DNA from: Novosphingobium rosa NBRC 15208
GTDB taxonomy: Bacteria; Pseudomonadota; Alphaproteobacteria; Sphingomonadales; Sphingomonadaceae
Assembly (NCBI RefSeq): GCF_001598555.1
Contig: NZ_BCZE01000063.1
Coordinates: forward strand, 1-47,750
Direction of reading: 5' to 3'
Length of the DNA: 47,750 bases
Positions 35,391 to 43,237 of this stretch are shown piece by piece. Below the pieces are notes generated by a model, which was given only the letters and a program-made list of their open reading frames with translations, was not told the origin of the DNA and searched no databases. The position numbers were made by a program, and so were the translations under genes. How positions within the stretch are numbered: position 1 is the stretch's first letter; each line of letters opens with the position of its first letter.

Positions 35391-38300
35391 TGGCGGATGA
35401 GGTTCCAGAGGTTCCGGCGGAGGACAGCGCCGTGGCGGCCAAGCCCCGCCGCAAGTGGTGGCCAATCCCGCTGCGCATCTGGCTGAAATATCTGCTGGGC
35501 CTGCCGCTGGGCTTTGTGGCGGCGCTGGCGCTGGCGGTGATGGTGCTGGATTCCTCCATCGGCCACCGCCTGCTCGCCGATCTGCTGGCCCAAATCACCT
35601 TCGACAATGGCCTGAAAGTGGAGATCGCAAGGATCGAGGGCTCGGTCTATGGCAATGCGCGGCTTTCCGGCGTGGTGTTGCGCGATCCGCGCGGGGTCTT
35701 TCTGCGCATTCCTGCGGTGGAGCTGGACTGGCGCCCGCTCGACTGGTGGAAGAGCGGGCTCGACATCCGCCGTCTGGCGATCCGGCGCGGCACGCTCAGC
35801 CGCGTGCCGCATTTTATCGACACCGGCCCCAGCAACCCGCGCTGGCCCGACCGCGATCTGCGCATCGACCAACTGACCATCGAACGCATGACCGTGGCCA
35901 AGGAGGTGCTGGGCAGCGAAAGGCGCGTCGATCTGCGGGCCTCGGCAAGGCTGTCGCGCGCTTCGGCCTATCTGGCGATCAAGGGACGGCTGGGCGGCGG
36001 CGACCGGCTCGATGCGCTGGTGGACATCGACAAGAACCGCAATCGGCTCGATCTGGCGCTGGATTATGCCGCGCCGCGCGGCGGGCTGCTGGCGGCGCTC
36101 ACCGATTCGACGATGGACCGCAGCGCGCATATTCGCGGGCGCGGCACATGGAGCAGCTGGGACGGCGATCTGACCGCCACGCAAGGGACCAAGCGCATTG
36201 CGGCGCTGAACCTGTCCGCGCGGCAGGGGCTTTACACGCTGGGCGGCAGGTTGTGGACCGATCCGCTGCTCTCGCCCGAGGACCGCACCCGCATCGGGCC
36301 CGAGGTGGCGCTCAAGGTGCAGACCCGTCTGGACGAGCGCATGCTGACCGGCACCGCTTTCGCCCAAAGCGCCAGGCTGACGATCAACGCCAAGGGCGGC
36401 GCGGACATCGCCGGGCGGGCCTTCCGCCATATGGCCATCGAGGTGACGGGCCGCGCGCCCTTGCAGATCGACAAGGATGTCGGGCTGAAGGGCGCCCATC
36501 TCGATCTGTTGCTCGATGGCGAGGCGCCCACGCTGTCCGCCGAGTGGAAGCTGGTGACGCAAGGGCTGACGATCGACGATGTGCTGATCGCCGGCCTCGC
36601 CGCGCAGGGCAAGGCGAAGCGCGAGGGCGCGAAGGGCTGGCGCAGCCCGGTCGATCTGGCGGCCTCGCGCATTGTCACCGATGATGCCGATCTCAATGCG
36701 CAGCTGGTGCGGGGCCGGGCAGCGGGCGTGCTGACCCTGCAAGGCAAGGTGCTGCAAGGGCAGGGGCTGGAGATGCGCTTCCCCCATGCCGCCCTGCGCT
36801 TTGCGCTGGATCGCCGCCCCGTCGCGGGCATCACGCTGACGGGGCAGGCGCGTCTGCATGGCTGGCCGGTGCAGGGCATCGGCGCGGCGGATGCCACCGG
36901 CAATCTGAAGGTGGTGATCCCGCCCGGCGCGCCGCCATGGCGTTTGACCGGGCCGGTGAAGGGCGTGGTGCCGCATCTGACCGGCAGCGCCTTGCGCAAG
37001 ATTTTCGGCGAAAGCGCCAATTTTGCCGGGCAGGTGGAGGCCGGTCCGCATCACCATCTGGTGCTGACGCGCGGCACGCTGACCGCGCCGCTGGCCACCG
37101 CCAGCTTCACCGGCCAGCGCGGCGAGGATGGCCGTCTGGCGCTGACCGGGCAGGGCAGCCATGAGCAATATGGCTCCTTCACCGCGCAGGTCCAGTTTGG
37201 CGGCAAGCCGGGCGTGGCGGCGGAGAGCGGTCTGGCCGTGCAACTCCATCTGGCCGACCCCTATCCCGATGCCGGGGTGAGGGATGTGCAACTGGCGCTG
37301 CGTCAGCAGGGCGAGGAGCAATATGCCATCGATGTGAACGGCCAGTCGGCGCTGGGGCCGTTTTCGGGCCTGCTGGCGCTGGACTCGGCGGGGCAGGGAT
37401 CGAAGCTGTCGCTAAGGCGCATGACCATCTCGCAGACCACGCTGAGCGGCGATCTGGCGCTGGGCGATGCGGGCGCGCAGGGCGAGATCGCGCTCAATGG
37501 CGGCGGCGTGAGCGGCACGCTGAAATTGGCGCCGAAGGATGCGCAGGCCAATGGGCAGGGCGTCGATCTGGCGCTGACGTTGAAGAATGCGCGCTTCGGG
37601 CAGGATCAGCCGCTCTCCATCGCCAATGGCAGGGTTACGGCGAACGGTCTGGTGCTGCGCGGCCATACCACCATCGGCGTGGATGTTGCGGCGCAGGGCA
37701 TCGGCAAGGGGCGGCTGTTCGTTGGCAAGCTGGATGCCCATGCGAAACTGACCGATGGCTCGGGCCGGGTGACGGCCAGCATCGGCGGGCGGCGCGGCAG
37801 CAGCTTCGATCTCAACCTGCTGGCCGATGTGGGGCCGGGGAAGGTGGCGCTGATTGCGGGCGGCACCTTTGCCGGGCAGCGCATCGCCATGCCGCGTCGC
37901 GCCGTCTTCACCTCGCAGAGCCGCCCGGACGGCACCGGCAATGGCTGGCAGCTGGCCCCCAGCCAGATCGACTATGCCGGGGGCCGCGTGGTGGCGCAGG
38001 GCACCTTCGGCAATGGCGCCTCCGAGATGAAGGTCGCCATGGCCGATATGCCGCTCTCGCTGGGCGATATCGTGATCGCCGATCTGGGGCTGGGGGGGAA
38101 GGTTTCGGGCAATCTGGCGTGGCATCGCGCGCGCGAGGGCCTGCCCGGCGCGGAAGGCACGCTGGCCATCAAGGGGCTGACGCGCTCGGGCCTGTCGCTC
38201 ACCTCGCGGCCCATCGATCTGGCGGTGGCGGGGGCGCTGCGCGGCGATGTGCTGGAAGCCCGCGCCGTCGCCAGCGAAGAGGGACAGGTGCGTGGCCGCC

Positions 38301-39667
38301 TCCAGATCCGCATCGACCAGATGAGCCCCGATGGCGATCTGGAAACCCGCCTGCTCCATGGGCGGCTGGTGGGGCAGATGCGCTATGGCGGCCCCGCCGA
38401 TGCGCTGTGGCGGCTGATGGCGCTCGATGCCTTCGATCTGACTGGTCCCATCGATATCGCCGCCGACATCACCGGCAACCTCTCCGATCCGCGCATCCGT
38501 GGTTCGCTGGCGGGCAACAATCTGCGCCTGCAAAGCGCGGTGACCGGCACCGATATTCGCCAGATCGTGGCGCGCGGCAGCTTTTCCGGATCGCGCCTGA
38601 CGCTGGCCAACCTCTCCGGCCAGACCGCCAATGGCGGCAGCGTGGTGGGCAGCGGCGCGGTGGATTTCACCTCCATGGGGCCGGTGGCGGGCGGCGGCAC
38701 GCGCGGCGTCTCGCTCGACATCAAGCTGGCGGGCAACCACGCGCAATTCATCAACCGCAGCGATCTGGCGCTGGTCGCCACCGGCCCCTTGCGCATCCTG
38801 TCCGATGGGCTGAGCGGCACGCTGGCCGGTCGCCTGACCATTGACGGCGCGCGCTGGCGACTGGGTCAGGCGACTGCCGCCTCGGGCCTGCCGCAAATCG
38901 CCACCAAGGAGATCAACCGCCGCGCCGATGTCGCCCCGGCCACCAACCGCGACATGCCCTGGCGCCTGCTGGTGGACGCCGCCGGGCCCGGCAACATCCG
39001 CATGGTCGGCATGGGGCTCGACAGCCGCTGGGGCGCGAACATCCGCCTGCGCGGCATGCTCGACAACCCCGCCATCGCGGGCGAGGCGCGCATGGTCGAA
39101 GGCATCTATGAGTTCGCGGGCAAGCGTTTCGAGCTGTCGCGCGGGCTGATCACCTTCGATGGCTCCGCGCCGCCCGATCCGCATCTCGATATGGTGGCCA
39201 GTTCCTCGGTGTCGGGCATCACCGCCAGCGTGAACGTGCGCGGCACGGCGAACCATCCGGACATCGCCTTTTCCTCGGTGCCCGCGCTGCCGGAAGAGGA
39301 AGTGCTCTCCCGCCTGCTGTTCGGCAATTCGATCACGCAGATTTCCGCGCCCGAAGCGGTGCAGCTGGGCGCGGCGCTGGCGGCGCTGCATGGCGGCGGC
39401 GGCGTGGACCCGATCAACAAGTTGCGCCGGGCGATCGGTCTGGATCGCCTGCGCATCGTTTCGGCGGATGTGACAACCGGGCAGCAGACCGGCGTGGCGG
39501 CGGGCAAATATCTGACGCATCACGTCTATGCCGAGCTGGTTTCTGACGGGAAGGGCTATTCTGCCACCAATCTGGAGTTCCGCATCACAAACTGGCTGGC
39601 GCTGTTGGGCAGTGCTTCGACCATCGGGCGGCAGAGTGTGAATGCCCGGGCGAGCAAGGATTATTAA
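35390..39667 (+). CDS. tamB: TamB, inner-membrane-anchored translocation/assembly protein (DUF490)
   Basis: Very long (1425 residues) AsmA/TamB-family protein that spans the periplasm. An N-terminal membrane anchor (LKYLLGLPLGFVAALALAVM, about residues 28-50) is followed by a huge repetitive beta-rich region expected to form a hydrophobic groove, and the conserved C-terminal DUF490 domain (GKRFELSRGLITFDGSAPPD, NHPDIAFSSVPALPEEEVLS, LSRLLFGNSI). It works with TamA in outer-membrane protein insertion and, in several bacteria, in phospholipid transport. Start and stop overlap (tamA TGATG) indicate translational coupling. Followed by repeat copy 6. Confidence 0.95.
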   Translation: MADEVPEVPAEDSAVAAKPRRKWWPIPLRIWLKYLLGLPLGFVAALALAVMVLDSSIGHRLLADLLAQITFDNGLKVEIARIEGSVYGNARLSGVVLRDPRGVFLRIPAVELDWRPLDWWKSGLDIRRLAIRRGTLSRVPHFIDTGPSNPRWPDRDLRIDQLTIERMTVAKEVLGSERRVDLRASARLSRASAYLAIKGRLGGGDRLDALVDIDKNRNRLDLALDYAAPRGGLLAALTDSTMDRSAHIRGRGTWSSWDGDLTATQGTKRIAALNLSARQGLYTLGGRLWTDPLLSPEDRTRIGPEVALKVQTRLDERMLTGTAFAQSARLTINAKGGADIAGRAFRHMAIEVTGRAPLQIDKDVGLKGAHLDLLLDGEAPTLSAEWKLVTQGLTIDDVLIAGLAAQGKAKREGAKGWRSPVDLAASRIVTDDADLNAQLVRGRAAGVLTLQGKVLQGQGLEMRFPHAALRFALDRRPVAGITLTGQARLHGWPVQGIGAADATGNLKVVIPPGAPPWRLTGPVKGVVPHLTGSALRKIFGESANFAGQVEAGPHHHLVLTRGTLTAPLATASFTGQRGEDGRLALTGQGSHEQYGSFTAQVQFGGKPGVAAESGLAVQLHLADPYPDAGVRDVQLALRQQGEEQYAIDVNGQSALGPFSGLLALDSAGQGSKLSLRRMTISQTTLSGDLALGDAGAQGEIALNGGGVSGTLKLAPKDAQANGQGVDLALTLKNARFGQDQPLSIANGRVTANGLVLRGHTTIGVDVAAQGIGKGRLFVGKLDAHAKLTDGSGRVTASIGGRRGSSFDLNLLADVGPGKVALIAGGTFAGQRIAMPRRAVFTSQSRPDGTGNGWQLAPSQIDYAGGRVVAQGTFGNGASEMKVAMADMPLSLGDIVIADLGLGGKVSGNLAWHRAREGLPGAEGTLAIKGLTRSGLSLTSRPIDLAVAGALRGDVLEARAVASEEGQVRGRLQIRIDQMSPDGDLETRLLHGRLVGQMRYGGPADALWRLMALDAFDLTGPIDIAADITGNLSDPRIRGSLAGNNLRLQSAVTGTDIRQIVARGSFSGSRLTLANLSGQTANGGSVVGSGAVDFTSMGPVAGGGTRGVSLDIKLAGNHAQFINRSDLALVATGPLRILSDGLSGTLAGRLTIDGARWRLGQATAASGLPQIATKEINRRADVAPATNRDMPWRLLVDAAGPGNIRMVGMGLDSRWGANIRLRGMLDNPAIAGEARMVEGIYEFAGKRFELSRGLITFDGSAPPDPHLDMVASSSVSGITASVNVRGTANHPDIAFSSVPALPEEEVLSRLLFGNSITQISAPEAVQLGAALAALHGGGGVDPINKLRRAIGLDRLRIVSADVTTGQQTGVAAGKYLTHHVYAELVSDGKGYSATNLEFRITNWLALLGSASTIGRQSVNARASKDY

Positions 39668-39671
39668 GAAG

Positions 39672-39867
39672 GGAAGATGCGAGGGGGTTACCCCCTCGCG
39701 CTCCCATGAATGTCTATGTGGCGCATCGGGTTCGGCCGTAGAGCAACGTCGCGGCGCCGCAGGCATTCATTCCCTGCGGGGCGGAGAGGTTGGGCGTAAG
39801 GTTTCGGCATAGACTCCCTTTTCGTCGGGAGACGTAAAGGGGGTGCAGGGGGCGATGGCCCCCTGCT
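39672..39867 (-). repeat. dispersed repeat, copy 6 with inverted body
   Basis: Between convergent tamB and the lysozyme gene. The body reads in the opposite direction from copies 1-5: AATGTCT, GGGTTCGGCC, GCGCCGCAGGC and GAGAGGTTGGGCG match the complement of the others in order. The left hairpin (39679-39699) is still the GCGAGGGGG/TTA type. The right one (39845-39866) has stem GCAGGGGGC, loop GATG, and GCCCCCTGC: several bases differ from other copies but all pairs are kept. The junction GTCGGGAGACGTAAAGG matches the complement of the left end of copy 2. Confidence 0.9.
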
Positions 39868-39870
39868 TTA

Positions 39871-40380
39871 TCACTTTTCTTTCTGCCCATAGAGCAAGGC
39901 TTCCGCAGCCCGGCGCCTGGTCAGCCCGGCCATGACCTGACCTGCAGCCTTGTTCCACCGCGCGAACTGCACCTGAGCGGCAGCATGATCGCCCGCGATA
40001 TGCTTTGCCAGCAGCGTCGAGCCTGCCAGATTGCGGATGCCGATGTTATAGCCCAGCGCCACCAGAGCATCGAACTGGTTCTGGCTGGTCGCCCCAAGGC
40101 CCAGCAGCCCGGCGATACGTGTCGCGAAACCCGTCGCGTCGCGTACAAAGCGGGCGTCGCATTGCGCCTGGGTCCAGATGGTGCCTTGCGCGATATCCGG
40201 CCCGGTCGAGCCCCAGCCGATGGTCCATGGGGCGCCGCCGGTGGCGGGGTCGGGGTAGGCGGCAAACGATCCGTCCGCGCGGCGGCGGGCGCAGCCTTCG
40301 AAGCGTTTGATCAAGGCAAGGCCCGCAGCGCCAAGCGTGCGGGCCCCGGAAACGGACTGGTCGGTGTGAACCAAAGCCAT
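39871..40380 (-). CDS. GH24 (T4-type) lysozyme, orphan endolysin-like
   Basis: Muramidase of 169 residues, from the ATG at 40380, preceded by AGGGAG. The GH24 active site is recognisable: Glu28 in LIKRFEGC, then Asp44 and threonines 53/59 in YPDPATGGAPWTIGWGST, and the C-terminal GYNIGIRNLAGSTLLAKH and FARWNKAAGQVMAGLTRRR that are typical of phage lysozymes. There is no signal peptide or SAR anchor, and no holin, spanin or other phage gene nearby. It may be a domesticated endolysin, with export or release unexplained. A small membrane protein lies 91 bases upstream on the same strand. Confidence 0.9.
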   Translation of the reverse strand: MALVHTDQSVSGARTLGAAGLALIKRFEGCARRRADGSFAAYPDPATGGAPWTIGWGSTGPDIAQGTIWTQAQCDARFVRDATGFATRIAGLLGLGATSQNQFDALVALGYNIGIRNLAGSTLLAKHIAGDHAAAQVQFARWNKAAGQVMAGLTRRRAAEALLYGQKEK

Positions 40381-40470
40381 AGGGTGTCTCCCTGAGGGAT
40401 GGGAGAGCACCATCTATCGCAAGACGCGGGGCGTAGGACAGCGTGTCCGTCAGCCTCCGCGCGTCATGTG

Positions 40471-40629
40471 TCAGGCCGAAGCGTCGCGTTTGCTGCCGGA
40501 GAAGAGGTGGATGATGAAGGAGGCCACCGCGAAAAGCAGCAGCAGGTGGATGAGCGCGCTGGAGACGTGCAGCACCACGAAGGAGATCAGCCACGCCAGC
40601 AGGAGGAGACCGAAAAGACCGAGAAACAT
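40471..40629 (-). CDS. small membrane protein, DUF5670/lmo0937-like
   Basis: 52-residue protein, almost all two hydrophobic helices (MFLGLFGLLLLAWLISFVV and ALIHLLLLFAVASFIIHLF) with a short basic tail GSKRDASA. The ATG at 40629 has AGGAG 8-9 bases upstream; a longer frame upstream is not hydrophobic and runs into the glnA terminator. It resembles the widespread tiny two-helix proteins called lmo0937/DUF5670, often stress-associated. Proximity to a lysozyme without an export signal invites comparison with holins, but the motif pattern fits DUF5670 better. Confidence 0.75.
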   Translation of the reverse strand: MFLGLFGLLLLAWLISFVVLHVSSALIHLLLLFAVASFIIHLFSGSKRDASA

Positions 40630-40703
40630 GGGAATGCTCCTGTTTGAAAACCTGTGTGATGAGGAATGCGCGGGAGCGGGAAATGTTTCATTGCGGATTG
40701 TCG

Positions 40704-40742
40704 ACAAAGAAAAGCCCGGCGGAAGCGTTGCTTCCACCGGGC
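40704..40742 (-). terminator. intrinsic terminator of glnA
   Basis: Read on the minus strand, GCCCGGTGGAAGC and GCTTCCGCCGGGC pair over 13 bp (one G-U) around a 3-base loop (40714-40742), then TTTTCTTTGT follows. It lies 56 bases after the glnA stop. A second, weaker hairpin (GCCGGG...CCCGGC) sits between the stop and this one. Confidence 0.85.
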
Positions 40743-40797
40743 CGATCCTGCGTTGATTCAGAGTGCCGGGCGGCGTTACGCCACCCGGCGAGCCTGA

Positions 40798-42207
40798 TCA
40801 GGCGCTGTAGTACATGTCGAATTCGACGGCCGAAGGGGTCGTTTCCCAACGGTACACTTCGGGCCACTTCAGCTCGACGTAGGATTCGATCTGGTCCTTG
40901 GTGAACACGCCGCCTTCCAGCAGGAAGTCATGGTCGGCGTTCAGGGCATCGAGAGCCTCACGCAGCGAACCGCACACGGTGGGAACCTCGGCCAGCTCCT
41001 CGGGGGGCAGGTCGTACAGGTTCTTGTCCATGGCGTCGCCGGGGTGGATCTTGTTCTTGATGCCGTCCAGACCGGCCATCAGCAGCGCCGAGTAGCACAG
41101 GTAGGGGTTGGCCATCGCGTCGGGGAAGCGGAATTCCACGCGCTTGGCCTTCGAACCGGCACCATAGGGGATGCGGCACGAAGCCGAACGGTTGCGGGCC
41201 GAATAGGCCAGCAGCACGGGGGCTTCATAACCGGGCACCAGGCGCTTGTAGCTGTTGGTGGTGGGGTTGGTGAAGGCGTTCAGGGCCTTGGCGTGCTTGA
41301 TGACGCCGCCGATGAAGTACAGGCACATTTCCGACAGGCCGGCATAGCCGTTGCCGGCGAACAGCGGGTTGCCCTTGTCCCAGATCGAGATGTGGGTGTG
41401 CATGCCGCTGCCGTTGTCGGCCTTGATGGGCTTGGGCATGAAGGTGGCCGTCTTGCCATAGGCATGGGCGACCTGATGCACGACATACTTGTAGACCTGC
41501 ATGCGGTCGGCGGTCTGCGTCAGCGTGCCGAAGGTCAGACCCAGCTCGTGCTGAGCCGAGGCCACTTCGTGGTGGTGCTTGTCGCAGGGCAGGCCCATGG
41601 CCAGCATGGTCGAGACCATTTCGCCGCGCACGTCGACCAGGCTGTCGACGGGGGCGACGGGGAAGTAGCCGCCCTTGGCGCGCGGACGGTGCGCCATGTT
41701 GCCGCCTTCATAGGCCTTGTTCGAGTTGGTGGGCAGCTCGATGTCGTCGATCGAGAAGCCGTTGCCGTTGTAGCCGTCGTAGAAGCGCACGTCGTCGAAG
41801 ACGAAGAATTCGGCTTCGGGGCCGACATAGACGGTGTCGCCGATGCCGGTGGTCTTCACGAAGGCTTCGGCGCGCTTGGCGGTCGAACGCGGGTCACGGG
41901 CGTAGAGCTCGCCGGTCGAGGGCTCGACGATGTCGCAGACCACGATCAGCATCGGGGTGGCCGAGAAGGGATCGACGTAAACGGCGTCGAGGTCGGGCTT
42001 GAGGATCATGTCCGACTCGTTGATGGCCTTCCAGCCCTCGATCGAGGAACCGTCGAACATCAGGCCGTTTTCCAGCTCATCCTCACCCAGGACCGAGGCG
42101 ACCATGGTCAGGTGCTGCCACTTGCCCTTGGGGTCGGTGAAGCGAAGATCGACCCACTCGATTTCCTCATCCTTGATCTGCTGAAGGATGTCCGATGCAG
42201 TAGCCAT
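40798..42207 (-). CDS. glnA: type I glutamine synthetase
   Basis: Assimilates ammonia into glutamine; dodecameric GSI-beta enzyme of 469 residues. The beta-Grasp N-terminus (IEWVDLRFTDPKGKWQHLTM), the ATP/metal site MFDGSSIEGWKAINESDM, FMPKPIKADNGSGMHTHISIW, and the adenylylation tyrosine in KNLYDLPPEE are all present, so activity should be under GlnE control. It follows glnB on the same strand after 156 bases without an evident terminator. TATGAT on the minus strand in that spacer might be a -10 box of an internal promoter. Confidence 0.98.
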   Translation of the reverse strand: MATASDILQQIKDEEIEWVDLRFTDPKGKWQHLTMVASVLGEDELENGLMFDGSSIEGWKAINESDMILKPDLDAVYVDPFSATPMLIVVCDIVEPSTGELYARDPRSTAKRAEAFVKTTGIGDTVYVGPEAEFFVFDDVRFYDGYNGNGFSIDDIELPTNSNKAYEGGNMAHRPRAKGGYFPVAPVDSLVDVRGEMVSTMLAMGLPCDKHHHEVASAQHELGLTFGTLTQTADRMQVYKYVVHQVAHAYGKTATFMPKPIKADNGSGMHTHISIWDKGNPLFAGNGYAGLSEMCLYFIGGVIKHAKALNAFTNPTTNSYKRLVPGYEAPVLLAYSARNRSASCRIPYGAGSKAKRVEFRFPDAMANPYLCYSALLMAGLDGIKNKIHPGDAMDKNLYDLPPEELAEVPTVCGSLREALDALNADHDFLLEGGVFTKDQIESYVELKWPEVYRWETTPSAVEFDMYYSA

Positions 42208-42363
42208 TACCGTTGTTCTCCGAAGATGATCCGCAGGCGCGGGGCCCGGCGGATGAAGGGGTAATCATAATGCATGGCGCACCAGCCCGGACCCCGGGAC
42301 GGGTTGCTGCGCCGGGAGAGCCACCCTTACGCCCCCTGAGCCGGGCGCGGGGCGGCAAAAGCG

Positions 42364-42702
42364 TTAGATGGCGGCGTCGTCGCGCTCACCGGTGCGGATG
42401 CGCAGGGCGCTGTCCACGGTCATGACGAAGATCTTGCCGTCGCCGATGCGGCCGGTCTGCGCGGCGCCCGCGATGGCTTCCACCACGCGTTCGGCCAGCG
42501 CGTCGGCCACCACGACCTCCAGCTTCACCTTGGGCAGGAAGTCCACGACATATTCGGCGCCGCGATACAGTTCCGTGTGGCCCTTCTGGCGGCCAAAGCC
42601 CTTGGCCTCGGTCACGGTGATGCCCGAAACGCCGACTTCGTGAAGCGCTTCCTTCACCTCGTCGAGCTTGAAGGGCTTGATGATCGCCTCGATCTTTTTC
42701 AC
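42364..42702 (-). CDS. glnB: nitrogen regulatory protein P-II
   Basis: Trimeric signalling protein of 112 residues reporting 2-oxoglutarate, ATP and nitrogen status to GlnE, NtrB and others. The T-loop has GHTELYRGAEYVVDFLPK with Tyr51, the uridylylation site; the B-loop EAIAGAAQTGRIGDGKIFV binds nucleotide. First gene of the glnB-glnA unit. Its upstream region is long (535 bp) and carries candidate sigma-54 and NtrC sites. Confidence 0.97.
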   Translation of the reverse strand: MKKIEAIIKPFKLDEVKEALHEVGVSGITVTEAKGFGRQKGHTELYRGAEYVVDFLPKVKLEVVVADALAERVVEAIAGAAQTGRIGDGKIFVMTVDSALRIRTGERDDAAI

Positions 42703-43108
42703 GCCTGAAACTTCCTTTGTTCAGCGAAGCGACAGCAAGGCATCAGCCCCGCCGCGCTTCCCCATGGGTAGCGACCCTTACCCGGTTTGCGGCCCGGGGA
42801 AGGGCAGGAGAGCAACTGGCCGTTACTCCCTTACACCCCGGCACCTGATCTATCGGTAACGATCTATCAAGTTTCGTGCCAAGGCCGGTAACAAATGGAT
42901 AGGGCAAAGCGGCGCTGAGGAAAACCGGATAATCGGGGTGAATCGGCACTTCACCGCGAATTGCTGGGGATGATGAGGCGGTCAGGTGACACGCTTTGGG
43001 CAGGTCTGTTCAAATTTCAGGCAAGGCGTGCCGCAATTTTGTGCATGCCGCCTTTCAAGGCGCCATAAGGGGTGAACACATGCCTTATTGCACCTTTCGC
43101 ATGCAAAA

Positions 43109-43132
43109 GGCCGGCGAATCACTTCGCCGGCC
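43109..43132 (-). terminator. intrinsic terminator of the argC operon
   Basis: GGCCGGCGAA and TTCGCCGGCC form a perfect 10-bp stem with a 4-base loop; on the minus strand TTTTGC follows. It lies 106 bases downstream of argC and is the best intrinsic terminator for that operon. The T-tract runs into the distal NtrC-like site. Confidence 0.75.
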
Positions 43133-43207
43133 CCTTATGATGCATAAAGATGGTAAATTGCGTTACGTCTTGTGACAAATCCGGGGAGGCCGGATTTGGT
43201 GCCGCAC

Positions 43208-43233
43208 GGGCAATGTGCGTCAGCACATTGCCC
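43208..43233 (-). terminator. perfect 11-bp hairpin directly after argC
   Basis: GGGCAATGTGC and GCACATTGCCC pair perfectly around four bases, starting 4 bases after the argC stop. It has no T-tract. It shares ATGTGC/GCACAT, stem length, loop length and distance to the stop codon with the hairpin at 19986-20011. Confidence 0.6.
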
Positions 43234-43237
43234 AATC

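Larger units (their letters stand above)
42703..43237 (-). promoter_or_regulatory. glnBA control region with candidate sigma-54 promoter and NtrC sites
   Basis: The only gene-free stretch well above 300 bases. On the minus strand TTGGCACGAAACTTGAT (42866-42882) matches the sigma-54 consensus at all but one defined base, though the -12 GC is GA. Upstream of it, two dyads resemble the NtrC box TGCACC-N5-GGTGCA: 43029-43045 (9 of 12 defined bases) and 43089-43105 (10 of 12), 60 bases apart. They lie about 150-220 bases behind the promoter, a normal enhancer distance. The argC terminator and hairpin occupy the far end. No gene is seen in the region. Confidence 0.55.

Noticed and set aside
33237..35465. 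742-codon minus-strand frame opposite tamA
   Set aside because: Shadow frame; the plus strand has Omp85 motifs.
37412..39766. 784-codon minus-strand frame opposite tamB
   Set aside because: Antisense of tamB; its start comes from the repeat sequence and its protein has no recognisable domain.
39871..40380. Prophage around the lysozyme
   Set aside because: Flanking genes (tamB, glnA) are housekeeping; no integrase, capsid, terminase, holin or att-like repeat is seen.
42208..42363. Riboswitch or second sigma-54 promoter between glnB and glnA
   Set aside because: Only GC-rich fragments and a possible -10 are visible; no -24/-12 spacing or recognisable RNA motif.
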